Assembly (NCBI GenBank): GCA_950022295.1
Contig: OX465595.1
Location: 64,750,770 to 64,814,769 of the forward strand
Direction of reading: 5' to 3'
From: Bromus sterilis
Taxonomy: Eukaryota > Streptophyta > Magnoliopsida > Poales > Poaceae
DNA: 64,000 bases
Positions 1 to 12,161 of the stretch are shown piece by piece. Within the stretch, counting starts at the first letter, position 1, and each line of letters opens with the position of its first letter. The position numbers were made by a program, and so were the translations under genes. The notes beneath the pieces are model-generated. The model was not told the DNA's origin. It did no database searches and saw only the letters and a list, made by a program, of their open reading frames with translations.

Positions 1-885
1 CGTGTCATTAGGGGGCATGTACCCACAATCGAGCATAACGTTCCCTCTTGGAGTCACTACCTACTACTTGGCCAAAGCAATAAACAGCAATGGAGAACAT
101 GCAAGAATTACTTAGGAACAAAAATATAAGAGATAAAAACCAAATATATTACTCTATCACAATCTGAACATAATCTCATAATCCATCAGATCCCATCAAA
201 CTCAACATAGCAAAAGCAGAAAGATTACATATGTTCATCGATCATGTAGGGCAGCTCACGAGGTCTAAACCATGAAGAACAAAGAGGGGAGAAGAACATC
301 ACATAGCTACTGATCATGGACCCATGGTCCAAAGGAAACTACTCACGGCACATCCGGGAAGCACCCATGGCGGAGGGGAAGCTCCCGGAGGTCGATCCTC
401 CCTCCGGCAGGGTGCCGGGAAGTGTCCTGGTGGTGCTCCCGATCTTGGAAGCACGACGGCGGCGGAACAGAGGCGACATTGCGAAATAGGGTTCTGTCTT
501 TGGAAGTTTCCTGTGGCGGAGAAAAAATAGGCGAAGGGGGGCAGACAGGGGGTCTACCAGGGGTCCTGGCGCCCCCCTGGCGCGGCCAGGCCTCTGGCCG
601 CGCTAGCTAGGCGCCTGGGGCCCTGGTGGGTCCAACCTGTCCCCCTTCGAGACTCCGGAAGGTTCCTTCACGCTGATTTTTCCTGAATTTTCTGAGCACT
701 TTTAATATGGGGGAAAACTGGAATAGAAAAACAGCAGAAAACATAAACTGGCACTGGGGTGCACTGATTTAATAGGTTAGTCCAAATATGATCAAAAGTG
801 TATGAAAGTGTATCTATGTCATAGCAGTATCACACAAAACATGCACGGAGCAAGCAGAAATTATCGATACGTTTGGGACATATCA
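1..885 (-). mobile_element. 3' LTR (partial) of non-coding LTR element A
   Basis: This is the 5' part, read on the minus strand, of an LTR whose other copy lies at 5443-7119; window base 1 corresponds to about base 6225 in that copy. The LTR edge is at 885 (TGATATGTCCC on the minus strand) and is followed directly by a purine tract (minus strand GCTTGGGGATGT), as expected for a 3' LTR. The remainder lies outside the window. The same LTR family recurs at 38560-38893, 59478-63348 and 59737-61381. It resembles abundant Triticeae Gypsy-type LTRs, but I cannot name the family with certainty. Confidence 0.8.
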
Positions 886-1216
886 ACATCCCCAAGCTTA
901 ATTCCTGCTCGTCCTCGAGTAGGTAAATGATAGAAAGCATAATTTCTGTGGTGACATGCTAGCAACCATACAAGAACTTTGAAAAGTGAAACAATCAAGG
1001 TATGTGATTCAATTCAAGTCATAACATGCAAGAGTCTATATTAGTATTGAAACAAGCAACGAAAGAACATTGGGTGCAAGAGCTCTCGCTGTCTGTGACT
1101 CGAATGTCTCCAAATGGTGTTTGCGTGCAAGAAGGATAGGGAATACGAGAAAAAAGTATTTTTGTGTTGAGAACTCAATCTACTAAAGTTTCACACTTGG
1201 TCTTCTTTGTAATCTT

Positions 1217-3236
1217 TGTCGGGGAACACGGCAGAAAACAAAAAATTTCCGCACTACGAACAGCCCAGGACCACTATGGAGACTGCATACAAGGTTTTTG
1301 ATCTGATCGTTACCGACTCGTACCGCAGCGGAAGTAGAGTCGATGTAGATCGTCGGTGCAGATCCCCGCAGCTAGGATTTACAACCTCCCAACCGCGAGA
1401 ATGTATTCCCTCGTCTGCTCCTCGGACAGCGCTCAGGGAGGCGGTCAGACAGTCCCTCGGACGATGTCACGGACAGCCCTTCGGGAGGCCCCTCGAAACT
1501 CGATCGGTAACTCGGACAGCCCTCCGGGAGGACCCTTGAAACTCGAACGATAATTTGGACAGCCCTTCGGGAGAACCCTCGAACAGCCCCTCGGGCAAAA
1601 GATCGAAACTACGACCTCTCTACGGGGTTGCACACATACGGTGTCAGCTATCCGGCAGGGCTTCGCCGTCCAGAACTAGTTCCTGCCGGAACCCAGACAG
1701 CCTTTCGGCTCTACGAAACTATTTCGCGGGGAGGGAGAGAGAATGCCAGATCATGCATGGCTTGTGTATTGAACTCAAGGGAGAGCTTGGATCAAGGATA
1801 TGGGGCTGCCCTCACACCTCTATTTATAGGAAACCCAAGGGGGCTTTCTTGGCTCCCAAGTCCTTCTAGAAGGCTTTCCAAAAATATCTCAAGTAGTACT
1901 TTTTACTATTCATGACACCACTTTTTCGCGTCCGAAAATTCCGAAAATATTTCTGTGGGTCTTAGAATAATTCCAACACCCACTAAAATGATTTTGGGCG
2001 CATTCCGAAACAATTCCGGATTAGTGATTTTCATCTGCGAAAAGCAACCTAAGCATTTACGGCAGCTCCGGAACATTTTCGGCAGCTCCGAAATATTTCC
2101 GAAAAAAATATTTTAATCTTTTCTCCAGAAAAATTCCAGAAGTTACCAGAACAATTCTGGCACTCTCCAAAATTACCAGGTGCTCTCCGAAACCTTTTCG
2201 GCTTAGTGGTTTACCCCGAAACAACTTTTCGGTTTTCTCTCTCGGAACTTTTCCGCCGTCTCCGAAACCTTTCCGGTGACTTTATCTCAGACTCCCTGTC
2301 TAGTATTCAACAGATAGATGACCCTTAAGCGTGTGACCCTGTAGGTTCGATGAAGTATAGACATGACCGGAACACTTTCCGATCAATGATCAATAGCGGA
2401 ACCGAGGACATCCATATTGATCCCTATACCCATACGAAGAATTATTCGAGTGAACCTTTAGTTGCTGTGTGCTATTCCTGTTGCTTCGCGATATATTACA
2501 AATACCCGAGGTGAGACTTATTGGCATCCCCGTGAATCAACAACTTGTCCACTATGCCAGTTACCTCGTTCCTGGTATTGTTCTCTTTTCTCGTTCCCGC
2601 GTTCCGGCATCCCTGTGATCAAATCACACTGTGTCTGGCCAGACGATGGTGGATACCGTAACACCGAGAGGGCCCTAAGAATATCTCTCCAACGACGGAG
2701 GAGCAAATCCCAATCTCGAGCTACCTAGTTCCTTGTCATACTTTTCCGTGAACCCGCAAGCTGCCGTAATAGCCACCCTTTTACAGATGACGTTTAACAA
2801 AACCCCAAAGTTCACGAAGCAAGTACGAAGGAACTCGATACTCTCATGGTCTAAGGAATTATGCAAACGCACAACTTTCTCTGTGTTATTAACCATTAAC
2901 TTGTGACGAATGTATCTCATAGCATAACATCAATTCGGGTCGATTCAACACAAATGTTCTTCTAACATTGTGCCCTCAAAATTGCCGGCATAGTCATGCC
3001 CATGATCAGGAAAACAGAACCATCATGCAACACTTGAGCTAGTCTTAGAGGCGAGACTAGGAATATATATTTTTTATCTGTTTATTATTCCACACGTGCA
3101 TATGAGTCTTCCTCCGAGCCTCGTGGTTATTGCAGACTCGAGAACCATAGCAGTTATAGCATGGAATATAAACATAATTAGGAACATGGGGATAAATAAT
3201 AACATTTATTATTGCCTCTAGGGCATATCTCCTACA
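1217..3236 (-). mobile_element. Solo LTR, BARE-1/Angela-like copia (2020 bp)
   Basis: The boundaries are TG...CA (TGTCGGGG at 1217 and CTCCTACA ending at 3236), with a perfect 5-bp target duplication ATCTT at 1212-1216 and 3237-3241. Read on the minus strand it opens TGTAGGAGATATGCCCTAGA, which matches the well-known start of BARE-1/WIS/Angela LTRs. A TATA box (TATAAATA, minus) lies at 1821-1828. With no internal region between two LTRs, this is a solo LTR left by LTR-LTR recombination. It is inserted in the interior of element A. Confidence 0.88.
1426..1600. repeat. Degenerate short tandem repeat inside solo LTR
   Basis: The motif CGGACAGCCCTTCGGGAGG followed by CCCTCGAAACTCGA recurs four to five times with substitutions and small indels. 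The units are roughly 50-60 bp, in the GC-rich part of the LTR about 250-400 bp from the TATA box. Confidence 0.6.
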
Positions 3237-5442
3237 ATCTTATTTTGACTCGTCCCTAGACCACTAGCCAGGTACAAGTCAATTTGATCCACTCCTTTTC
3301 CATATTTTGAGCACTCATGCAATGGATGAGCGTAAGCACGAGAGTTGACACTTAGGATGGCAAAGAGAGAAATATGGTGGAGGAGGAAGACAAAAAGGGT
3401 GAGAAGGGCTCACATCAATGAGGACAATCATAGGCGAGAAGGCCAAATGATAGATATGATGTGAGGAGTAGGGATTGCCATGCAACGGATCCACGTATGA
3501 GCTAAAAAGCTCCCCAATGGAACTAGTGGGGGTGCATCTAACTTGCTCGCTCATGAAGACATAGAGCTCTTTTGAGGAGGCTCATCCTTGGAATATGCAA
3601 GCCAGGTTCTATAGTGTGAATGTCCCCACATAGATATATGCATGAATGATCATCTCTATGGAGTACAAGGATAAAAGGGAGTACTAGTGTGGATCTTTCT
3701 AAAGGATAGTAGCGTTGCCCCTTTCTCTCTTTTTATTTATTTTTATCTTTTTATATTTTTTCGTATTTTTTGGGTGGCCTCAATGGCTCTTTCTATTTAA
3801 CTCTCATTTGTCCTCTTTTGGATCTTTTATTTTGTCCACTTTGGGATCTTTTCCTCACTTAAGGGCAACACTCTAATTTACAAGAGGGTATAGAAGATCT
3901 TTCACACTTTACAAGGTACTCAAATCATAAATAAGATGTAGCTATCATGATGTATGCCGCTGCCAGTGTAGCAGGAACATGTATGACATGAAGATCAAGT
4001 CATGAAGAGGTGGATGTTGCATGGCAATATATCTCGGAAAGGCTATGGAAATGCCTTGATAGGTAGGTATGGTGGCTGTTTTGAGGAAAGATATAAGGAG
4101 GTTTATGATGACAGAGCGTATCATGCCAAGGGTTTGGATGTACCGGCGAAGGTGGACGCCAACTCTCGGAGTGAGAAGGAGGCAATGCACGACATGGGAA
4201 AGTCTAGCAAATATGAGGAGGTGGAAGTGTCAACTTTCAATACTTACATTAGTCCGAAGAACTCATGCACTTATTATCGGTAACTCTCAATCTAATAAGG
4301 AGGTTCACAAAGAGACAAGTACCCCGAGTAGGAGTGTATGGGGGTTTGGTTATCCTTGCACATCCTCGACTCATGGTACGTGAGTGTACTCTAATATTCG
4401 ATCCCTCCAAAGATTAGCGATCCATCTAGTAGCTAGAATTCTCAACTAGTTTTGTAGGTTTTTGAAAATACACACGGATTTCCCAAAATACGACACCTAA
4501 TAGGCTAGAGCTCTTGACACCAAAAGTTCAAACATTACTCACATCAATATCTCAAAACTATTGCAAGTTAGTACTAAAATTAAATAGCAACCTCAATTAC
4601 CTACTTTCAAGAAAAGACACAACTCAGTGCAACAACCAACTCTATTAACAAGATAAACATGAAAACTAAAGAGAGTTCCAGCAACAAACTAAACAAAAGC
4701 CAAGGCTCTTGCTAAAGACAAACTAAGACTAAAACTAAACATGGCAGTAGCTACGAAAAGATAGAGAACACACATTAGCAAAAAGATAAGCATGAAAAAT
4801 CCTATGATGTGTTCTAGATTTTGAAAGTGGACCGTGTTTCTCTCCCACACATAGTAAGATGGGGTCTAACTAGTTATGAACAGCAAACAAAACTAAAGAA
4901 AACTAAAAATAAAACCTAAGAGCGAGACGCTCCAAGCATAGCACATAACACATCAAGTGATAAAAATATAGTGAGACGAAGGACGAACTGGTGATTGTTG
5001 ATGGAGAAGGGGATGCACGGGGCATCCCCAAGCTTAGACGCGTGAGTCTATTTGAATATTTGTTGGGGATGCATGGGGGCATCCCCAAGCTTGAGCGCTT
5101 GACACTCCCGAATCTTATTTCATCATCTTCCATCGCACACTTGAAAACTCCCTTCATACATAACTCATCATAAGCTGATTAGAGAGGTTAGAACCCTTAA
5201 TAAAATAATTTTCCCCACTGGATATAAAGATATTCTTGAAGAGCTACTGTTTCTGAAGATTGCCAAAAGGTTTTTGCAAAGAAAAAGAAAGCTTAAGGTT
5301 TGCAAAAGTAGGGAGAGGGAAAACGTGGCAGAATCTGTCAAAAACAGAACAGCATGTAGTAGAGAATATTTTCGGGGTAATTCTGCAACTCAAATAAAAA
5401 AACTCAGAACATATGAAAGTTCCGCAATTGTATAGAGCACGC

Positions 5443-7119
5443 TGATACGCGAGAGATGATAATTGCTTCTCGTCCTTCGTTGGTTACCCCAAGTGGAAGG
5501 TGAGATGCAGCGTAGCGGCAAGTTTCCCTCGGTGAAGATACCGAGGTTTTAAGATTGTCTCCCGTAGGACTCCGACAATGATAAGTAGGTGGGAAGTGAA
5601 CAATGGCGCCATTCACAACTCAGGGTTTCTTACTTCACCTGGACCTGCACACAGACACTAATAACTTTTCTCCCAACGAAGTTCAGAGAGGTTGTTAATC
5701 TCTCCGGTCTTGTTGTTTACAAAGGATCAAACACAAGGGATAATGATAATCATAGCAACTGAAAGTAAATACTGAAAAGGAAATAAACTGTAAACAATGA
5801 TGAGAATTTGGAGCGGGTACCGTGATGTTCACTAGTGATGTCTCTCTCCCAGAAGACGATAAAACTACTATGTGAGGTAAACAAATTACAGATGGGCAAT
5901 TGACAGGATTATAAACGCACCACAATGCTAACTATGCTACAAAGAAAGGAAGAGACTCATAAGCATGGGCAGTACTCCAAAATAAGTAGACCGAAATCCA
6001 TCTGCATCTACTACTAATCATCCACCTTGAGATATCTATACAGAACATCTCGCTGGTATTAACTTGCGAGCCCCACCCAAAGTGTAAAACCAAAGCAACA
6101 CACAACTGCATTAAAAAGAACTTTGTGTAAAGTAAACAATCCTTGCAACCGCGGTTACAAGCACCGTTGTTTTCCCCCTTGTGGCCACAGCACATCCCCT
6201 AGACTCATGTTTCTGTCACTCAAGCGTGTCATCAGGGGGCATGTACCCACAATCGAGCATAACGTTCCCTCTTGGAGTCACTACCTACTACTTGGCCAAA
6301 GCAATAAACAACAACGAAGAACATGCAAGAATTACTTAGGAACAAAAATATAAGAGATAAAAACCAAATATATTACTCTATCACAATCTGAACATAATCT
6401 CATAATCCATCAGATCCCATCAAACTCAGCATCGCAAAAGCAGAAAGATTACATATGTGCCTCGATCATGTAGGGCAGCTCACGAGGTCTAAACCATCAA
6501 GAGCAAAGATGGGAGGAGAACATCACATAGCTACTGATCACGGACCCATGGTCCAAAGGAAACTACTCACGACACATCCGGGAAGCGCCCATGGTGGAGG
6601 GGAAGCTCCCAGAGGTCGATCCTCCCTCCGGTAGGGTGCCGGGAAGGGTCCTGGTGGTGCTCTCGATCTTGGAAGCGCGACGACGGCGTAATAGAGGCGA
6701 GATTGCGAAATAGGGTTCTGTCTTCAGAAGTTTCCCGTGGCGGAGAATAAATAGGCGAAGGGGGAAGCCAGGGGGGCCACCAGGGGTCCAGGCGCCCCCT
6801 GGCGCGGCCAGGCCCCTGGCCGCGCCAGCTAGGCGCCTGGGGCCATGGTGGGTTCCACCTGTCCCCCCTTCGGGACTCCGGAAGGTTCCTTCACGCTAAT
6901 TTTTTATCTGATTTTCCCGAATTTTCTGAGCACTTTTAATATGGGGGAAAACTGAAATAGAAAAACAGCAGAAAATAGAAACTGGCACTGGGGTGCACTG
7001 AGTTAATAGGTTAGTCCAAATATGATCAAAAGTGTATGAAAGTGTATCTAGATCATAGCAATATCACACAAAACATGCATTGAGCAAGCAGAAATTATCG
7101 ATACGTTTGGGACGTATCA
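5443..7119 (-). mobile_element. 5' LTR of element A (1677 bp)
   Basis: The sequence runs from TGATACGCG at 5443 to GACGTATCA at 7119. It is the complete LTR copy that pairs with 1-885. Aligned parts differ by scattered substitutions and by one ~11-bp indel near 6900, so the insertion is older than the Sirevirus at 42800. The right flank (AGGAG, 7120-7124) would be the target duplication; its partner is outside the window. Confidence 0.8.
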
Positions 7120-8060
7120 AGGAGCTAAGGAGTGGCTCCAATCCTTGCCTAGGAATAGCATAGATTCTTGGGATAAGTGCAAGGATGCTTTTATTGGGAA
7201 GTAATACCCAGTACCCACGTTCTAAGATTATCAAGTTGAGAAGTAACATTTTGAATTTTAGGCTACTGGATAATGAACACGTTGCCCAAGCTTTGGAACG
7301 TATGAAATCTCTTGTTAAGAATTTCCTTACACATGGTTTGACTACTTGGATAGTTATCCAGACTTTCTATGCAGAATTGAACTTTACCTCGCGGAATCTG
7401 TTGGACTCAACCGCGGGAGGAACTTTTATGTCAACCACACTTGGTGTTGCCACAAAGCTATTAGATGATATGATGACAAACTACTCTCAATGGCACACCG
7501 AAAGATCTCCAACAGGTAGGTAGGTAAACTCTGTTGAGGAGATCTCCTGTTTAAATTAAAAGGTTGACTTGATTATTTATTTACTTACTAAGCAAGCTCT
7601 TATTGATCCTCATGATGTTTCTTTAAATTCTTTGTTGCTCAAGAGAGAGCAAATAGATGTTAATTTTATTTCTAGGAACAATTTCAACAATGATGCTTAC
7701 ATGAGTAACTTTGGTAGCAACAATCCTAGACTGTTTCCCTCTAACGCATATGGAAACAACAACACTTATCCTAGCACCAAAAACTCCACTTCTGAATTAG
7801 AGAGCATGATTAAGGACTTTATTACCTCTCAAAAGGCCTTCAACAAGAGTGTAAAAGATAAATTAGACAAATTAGATAGTCTCTCTTTGAATGTTGACAA
7901 CATTGCTCATGATGTTGAGATGCTCAAAATTAGGAGTTTTCCCCTTGAGGAGAAGAAAACCACACCTATGAATGCTATCCAAGTACAAATAAATGAGAAA
8001 ATTAGAATGCTGCCAAACTTAAGGATAGATGGACTAGAGAGAAAGAAGAGGAAGAGAGAG
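7120..8060 (+). pseudogene. Broken gag of an Athila-like Gypsy element
   Basis: Read in several frames, this stretch encodes the Retrotrans_gag core typical of Triticeae Athila-type elements: an EWLQSLP-like start near 7130, the block HVAQALERMKSLVKNFL near 7290, LTTWIVIQTFY near 7345, a DSTAGGTFMS block near 7410, then a linker with YMSNFGSNNPR near 7700 and a basic/coiled segment with DKLDKLDSLSLNVDNIAHD near 7860. Stops and frameshifts split it into pieces at 7185-7523 and 7569-8135. No protease or reverse transcriptase follows on this strand. Element A inserted at its 5' side (7119/7120). In an intact element the product would be the capsid protein. Confidence 0.7.
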
Positions 8061-8117
8061 TTAAGAGCCTCCCTACACACACCACACTTGCTACTTTACA
8101 TGTTGTTATTCCCAACA

Positions 8118-10000
8118 GTCTCCCACTTGCACTAGAGTGCAAATAATCTAGTTGCATTTTTTTTCTGTGGATCATAACTCCATATAATCTATATGGTTAT
8201 TGATCATGCTTGCTTGTGGAAAAGGTTGAGTCAACGGTCTGTACCATTCAGGTTCGTATATCTTTTTGTAAATCGTTAATGTCACCTAGTTTGACATTCA
8301 TTTCATTATCCCATTATAATAATGAGGTATATGTTTGGCGATAGAGTGAGACTTCATTTGTTGTTTATCAGCAATGACATCCGTTGGGTCACGCGGACTT
8401 TCCCTTAGTCATGCACACTGAAACTCACTCAGTCAGAAGTCGAACTTCGTAGGCCAAACTATAACTCTTGCCACTTCTAAAGAAGCCATATCAATGTAGA
8501 TTTAATCATTAGTGCATTATATGCAACTTTGATGTCTAACCATGTTTCATTCAACTTAGGCATTTATTAGTATGACATCTCAATTTTCTAGGTTAGTGTC
8601 AGAACTTGAACCAGCGTAACCTTTACGGTCAAGTTCACTATCCTTTACAATTTAGACACTGAAGTATAAACTTAACTCTTTGTTCTATGATTTACTCATA
8701 AATCATATCACAACATGTTCTTCTTACTAAGAATTTGGGTCACATTACGTCGAGTACAAAACTCTGGTTTTATATGAAAGAACCTATGACAGAAGCATAG
8801 AGGATGTAGCACATCCATTTCTTTCATTTAACCATTGTTCTTCTATTGAGATTAAATCGATACTTCTCTTGGATATACAAGTAAGAACTACCTTCTTGAC
8901 TTGTCCCATTCTGAACTCCTTCTGAATCTTATACAGGAAAGTATTCCGACTCAATGTTATCAAATGCATTAATCTATCTTAATAGATTTTCAATGCTTAA
9001 CTTCATTCATGAAAGATTTTTAAATAATCATTAATACCAACCACACCATTCACAATATGTTATCTATATATGAGAATGTTTTCATGCTCCCGCTCAAATA
9101 TGTCAGCCACATATAAGAATAGGAAAATATTCACATAGCCCCCACTCAAATATGTCAGTTACATATAAGACTATGAAAACATTCACATAGCTCCCACTCA
9201 AAATATGACGTCCGCATATTAAGTTTAGGAAACTATTCAGCTCCCACTTAGTTTCATGCAAATGCATGTTTCCTTGATATTTTGGCTAAGTCCAAAATCC
9301 TTTGATCATCCATCAAATCGAGAATTTCGGTTACGAGACACTAGCATCCATATATTTTCAAAAACCTTCTTGTTGTACCAATTACAACACTTCTTCAAAT
9401 GCAGGCTTTGAGGAAGTCATGGTATTGATAACGTTTTGGATCAATCATAGTGAATATCCTATCGACTCAAGCATTGCTACGTATTGTAGTCAATCTTTTG
9501 ATTTTTTCAGAAACATCCTTTGCGACAAATCGATCTTGATGTCTTCCCTTGAGGTTTACATTTCTTTCTTATAACATTGCAGTTATTGAGAATATCAAGT
9601 AACCTTTTACTCGATAAGATTCAAGTAATCTTAAATGTAACTCAATATAGGATTTCATGACTCATAATCATTTATCGTACTTAGGTCCACCATTGCTTCT
9701 TCGTAGTTCGTAGGTATGTCTTGTTCCATCAACATGACAAGTGAATCATGAATATTATTTTGCATAAGGGGCAAATATGTATTCTTGAATCCTATGTTGT
9801 TCAGCAAAAGCTTCAGCCAAAACTCCATGATAATTATCATCATTTTATCCTCTTAATTGTAGAGCTTTGGTTCCGGAACACATCCCGTTGCGCTACTCTC
9901 ACATCTAGAGGCAAGGTCAATTACATTGTTGAACTTTCACTTTGTTTCATTAACACATTCATCAAGAATACTTCTTGACAAACACCAAACTTAGCAACAC
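8118..10000 (-). pseudogene. Decayed 3' half of a copia pol (RT/RNase H) with PPT
   Basis: Reading the minus strand, a purine tract (GCAAGTGGGAGAC, 8118-8130) next to a TGTTGGG LTR-like start at 8117 marks a copia 3' end. Upstream of it (higher coordinates) sequence like BARE/Angela RNase H and RT survives in many small frames. One example is the peptide EQDIPTNYEEAMVDLSTINDYES-like start of the RT region at 9655-9730 (shown only in part here). No long frame remains, so it is non-functional. The repeated CTCCCACT blocks near 9090-9250 are internal expansions. Confidence 0.6.
9068..9250. repeat. 52-53-bp tandem repeat in decayed copia pol
   Basis: Three and a half imperfect copies of a unit built on CCCACTCAAATATGTCAG plus ACATATAAGA and GAAAA(T/C)ATTCACATAG. 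The first and last copies are truncated. Confidence 0.65.
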
Positions 10001-11279
10001 AAGTTTTTTCTTCTTTGGTTCTAGTTATGGAAGATGCATCCATAGTTGACTAAGGATACACTACAAAGATTACTTATCACATAAATCAATTTCCTAGAAA
10101 CCACGATACACCATAACTTATACGATGTTGGTTTCCACAAAATCAGATGGTTCACTGTACTGAAGTGAGCATTTGCCTACTATATTAATACTCTAAATAA
10201 TAATAACGTAACTCGATAAGAGATAACTTATATCATACACTATTCAATAGAGTATGATTATTATGTTCATGCACATCAACAATATTGAAGTGTTCCAATC
10301 ATTGTAATTTGTGAAACAACTTTCACACAAGTCTGTATGCCCAAGGCTAACTCAAGACATTTGTCACTTTGATCAAACCATAGAGACTTGTCTTTCTTGT
10401 TAATTTAATAAACGTCTTTATTCTGAAATTTCTTTGATCACATCAAACTATTTCAGACTCGTGTTCCATTAATGAATCCACATATTCATCTAAATCCACA
10501 TATGAAGTTCACGAAATGATAAAATTCACTACATACTGAAATATGATACATCATTCTATGATATTCAACAACCATATAGGGTTTGGCTTCGCTTCCCGCA
10601 ACCACTATATATGTCGCTTAATGCGAGTCCTTATAGGACTCGCCATTCCCCGTGCGTCGGTAAAACTCCGGCGGTTCCTTTGCTTTCCTTTCCCTGGATA
10701 GTCTTCCGTCAGTGGTACGTGTCCACGCTAGCTTGTCAAGCTCCAAACACTGTTGTACATGTAGTCTTGGCTTGACTCACCGATGGACGTGTGTATAGAG
10801 CTAGCCTGCCTTGCCCATGATGTGTGCACATACACACACCACATCCAGTGTTCAAACAACAACATCTGCAATGCTGATCTTTAAATCGTTCGCGTTCCGA
10901 TTAGATTGTTCAGATTAACTTTACTATCCAATGCGGTTTTGTATCCGTTCGCGATTAGCTCGCATGTTCGTTTTTTTGTAAATCTGATTCAAGTCGGGGC
11001 AGGGCCACACCTTCGCGGGAGTGCGGATGACCGAATGCCACACCGTCGCCACACCAAAAGCCTTCCACACCAAGAATCCTTCCCTCGCGCGAAGCGGTCG
11101 CCACACATTTATGGATGTCCTTGAGGTTTTTTTTTCTTTTTTTGTAATTGTTTTTTCGTTTCTGTTCATTATTTTCATATATTTTTTATGTTTTCTTTTA
11201 TTTTTTTACTTTTTATGGTTTAAAAAATATCCAAATATGTTTAAATTTGAAAAACATCATGTTTAAAATTTTGTTAAAA
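10001..11279. other. Unassigned sequence, no gene recognised
   Basis: AT-rich sequence to about 10560, then mixed composition. A perfect 8-bp stem (GCGAGTCC / GGACTCGC) with a short loop sits at 10623-10643. No coding domain or terminal repeat was recognised. A T-rich stretch occupies 11130-11230. Confidence 0.5.
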
Positions 11280-11283
11280 TGTT

Positions 11284-11362
11284 CAGCTTTTCTTGTTTGC
11301 TTTAGTATGATGTTTCAGGCTTTCAGCCGGACATCTCAAGTAATTTCAACTCCTATTCACGA
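11284..11362 (+). repeat. Left arm of an 80-bp inverted repeat pair
   Basis: The segment TTCAGCTTTTCTTGTTTGCT...CTCCTATTCACGAA recurs as its reverse complement at about 26217-26298. It differs by a few substitutions and a 3-bp indel. Confidence 0.75.
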
Positions 11363-12160
11363 ATACCCTGCAAAAAAAGTCCTATTCACAAATTGTTGTC
11401 AAATGGCCGACCTCCTCCACGACGCCAGCGGCCTGGGTCCTCCCCACCTCATAGGTGGAGGACTCGAGCGACCACCGTAATTGCGAGTTTGTTTTTAATT
11501 ATTATTCTTATTAAATTAATTTATATTTAGTTATATTAGTATAAATATTGTTAGTTTGAATTAGATATTTAGTTAGATTATATGTGGTTGTTTTGTTAGT
11601 AGATATTAGCGATGTAATTAATTAGTTTAATATAGATGGTTTGAATAGTTAGATTATAGTATTAGTTATGTGAATTGCTAAATCTCAGTCGACTAAGACT
11701 TAACGAAGTCTCAGTCAATGCTATATTTGTGAGATCGTGTGTGAAGATTCGTGTAAAATAACTATAGTTTTTTTCCTTTTACATGTTCTTTTATGTTCAC
11801 ACGAAGCCCACATGAAATCATGGACGCATGTGATTCGAAATAACACTTCGGGCCATTTCTTTAAGGGCTTGTGGGTGCTTGTCAAAATAAGTTGCCTTCT
11901 ATCAATCTTATTCTGGCGGCCCAAACTAAAACGTTATTCTATAAGCCGACTAATTAAGGATCAACTAGTAGGTTTAGAAAATAAAAAAAATAGGTTGAAC
12001 TACCAGAATAACCTACAGTACATACAATTTTTTTGTTTTAGCAACCATCCATCTCAATTCTTGATTCTTGTGGGAAATGGAGGCTTCCCAGGCCACATGG
12101 CCTGGTTGTCGTTCGATCGATTTTTGTACGGGTGGGATTGCAAGGTCGTTCACGTTGAGG
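11363..12160. other. AT-rich intergenic stretch with a TCTCAGTCGACT palindrome
   Basis: No coding sequence is visible. Around 11683-11725 the motif CTCAGTCGACTAAGACTT and its near-inverse AAGTCTCAGTCAATGC form an imperfect hairpin of a kind common in Triticeae intergenic DNA. The rest is AT-rich and leads into a TATA-containing segment at 12162. Confidence 0.45.
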
Positions 12161-12161
12161 G

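Larger units (their letters stand above)
886..5442 (-). mobile_element. Internal region of element A, no gag-pol
   Basis: About 2.5 kb of element-A interior remains after removing the solo LTR at 1217-3236. It holds no reading frame with recognisable gag, protease, integrase or reverse transcriptase. It is homologous, in the opposite orientation, to 58093-59477. The minus-strand end next to the 3' LTR has a good polypurine tract (886-903), but no clear tRNA primer-binding site is visible beside 5442. This suggests a non-autonomous, large-retrotransposon-derivative type element mobilised in trans, or an internally deleted copy. Confidence 0.65.

Noticed and set aside
7120..8135. Host protein-coding gene with introns
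   Set aside because: The peptides match Athila-type gag and the breaks are frameshifts, not splice sites.
10623..10643. GCGAGTCC hairpin as a terminator or Helitron end
   Set aside because: No CTAG follows on either strand and no gene ends here; left as an isolated palindrome.
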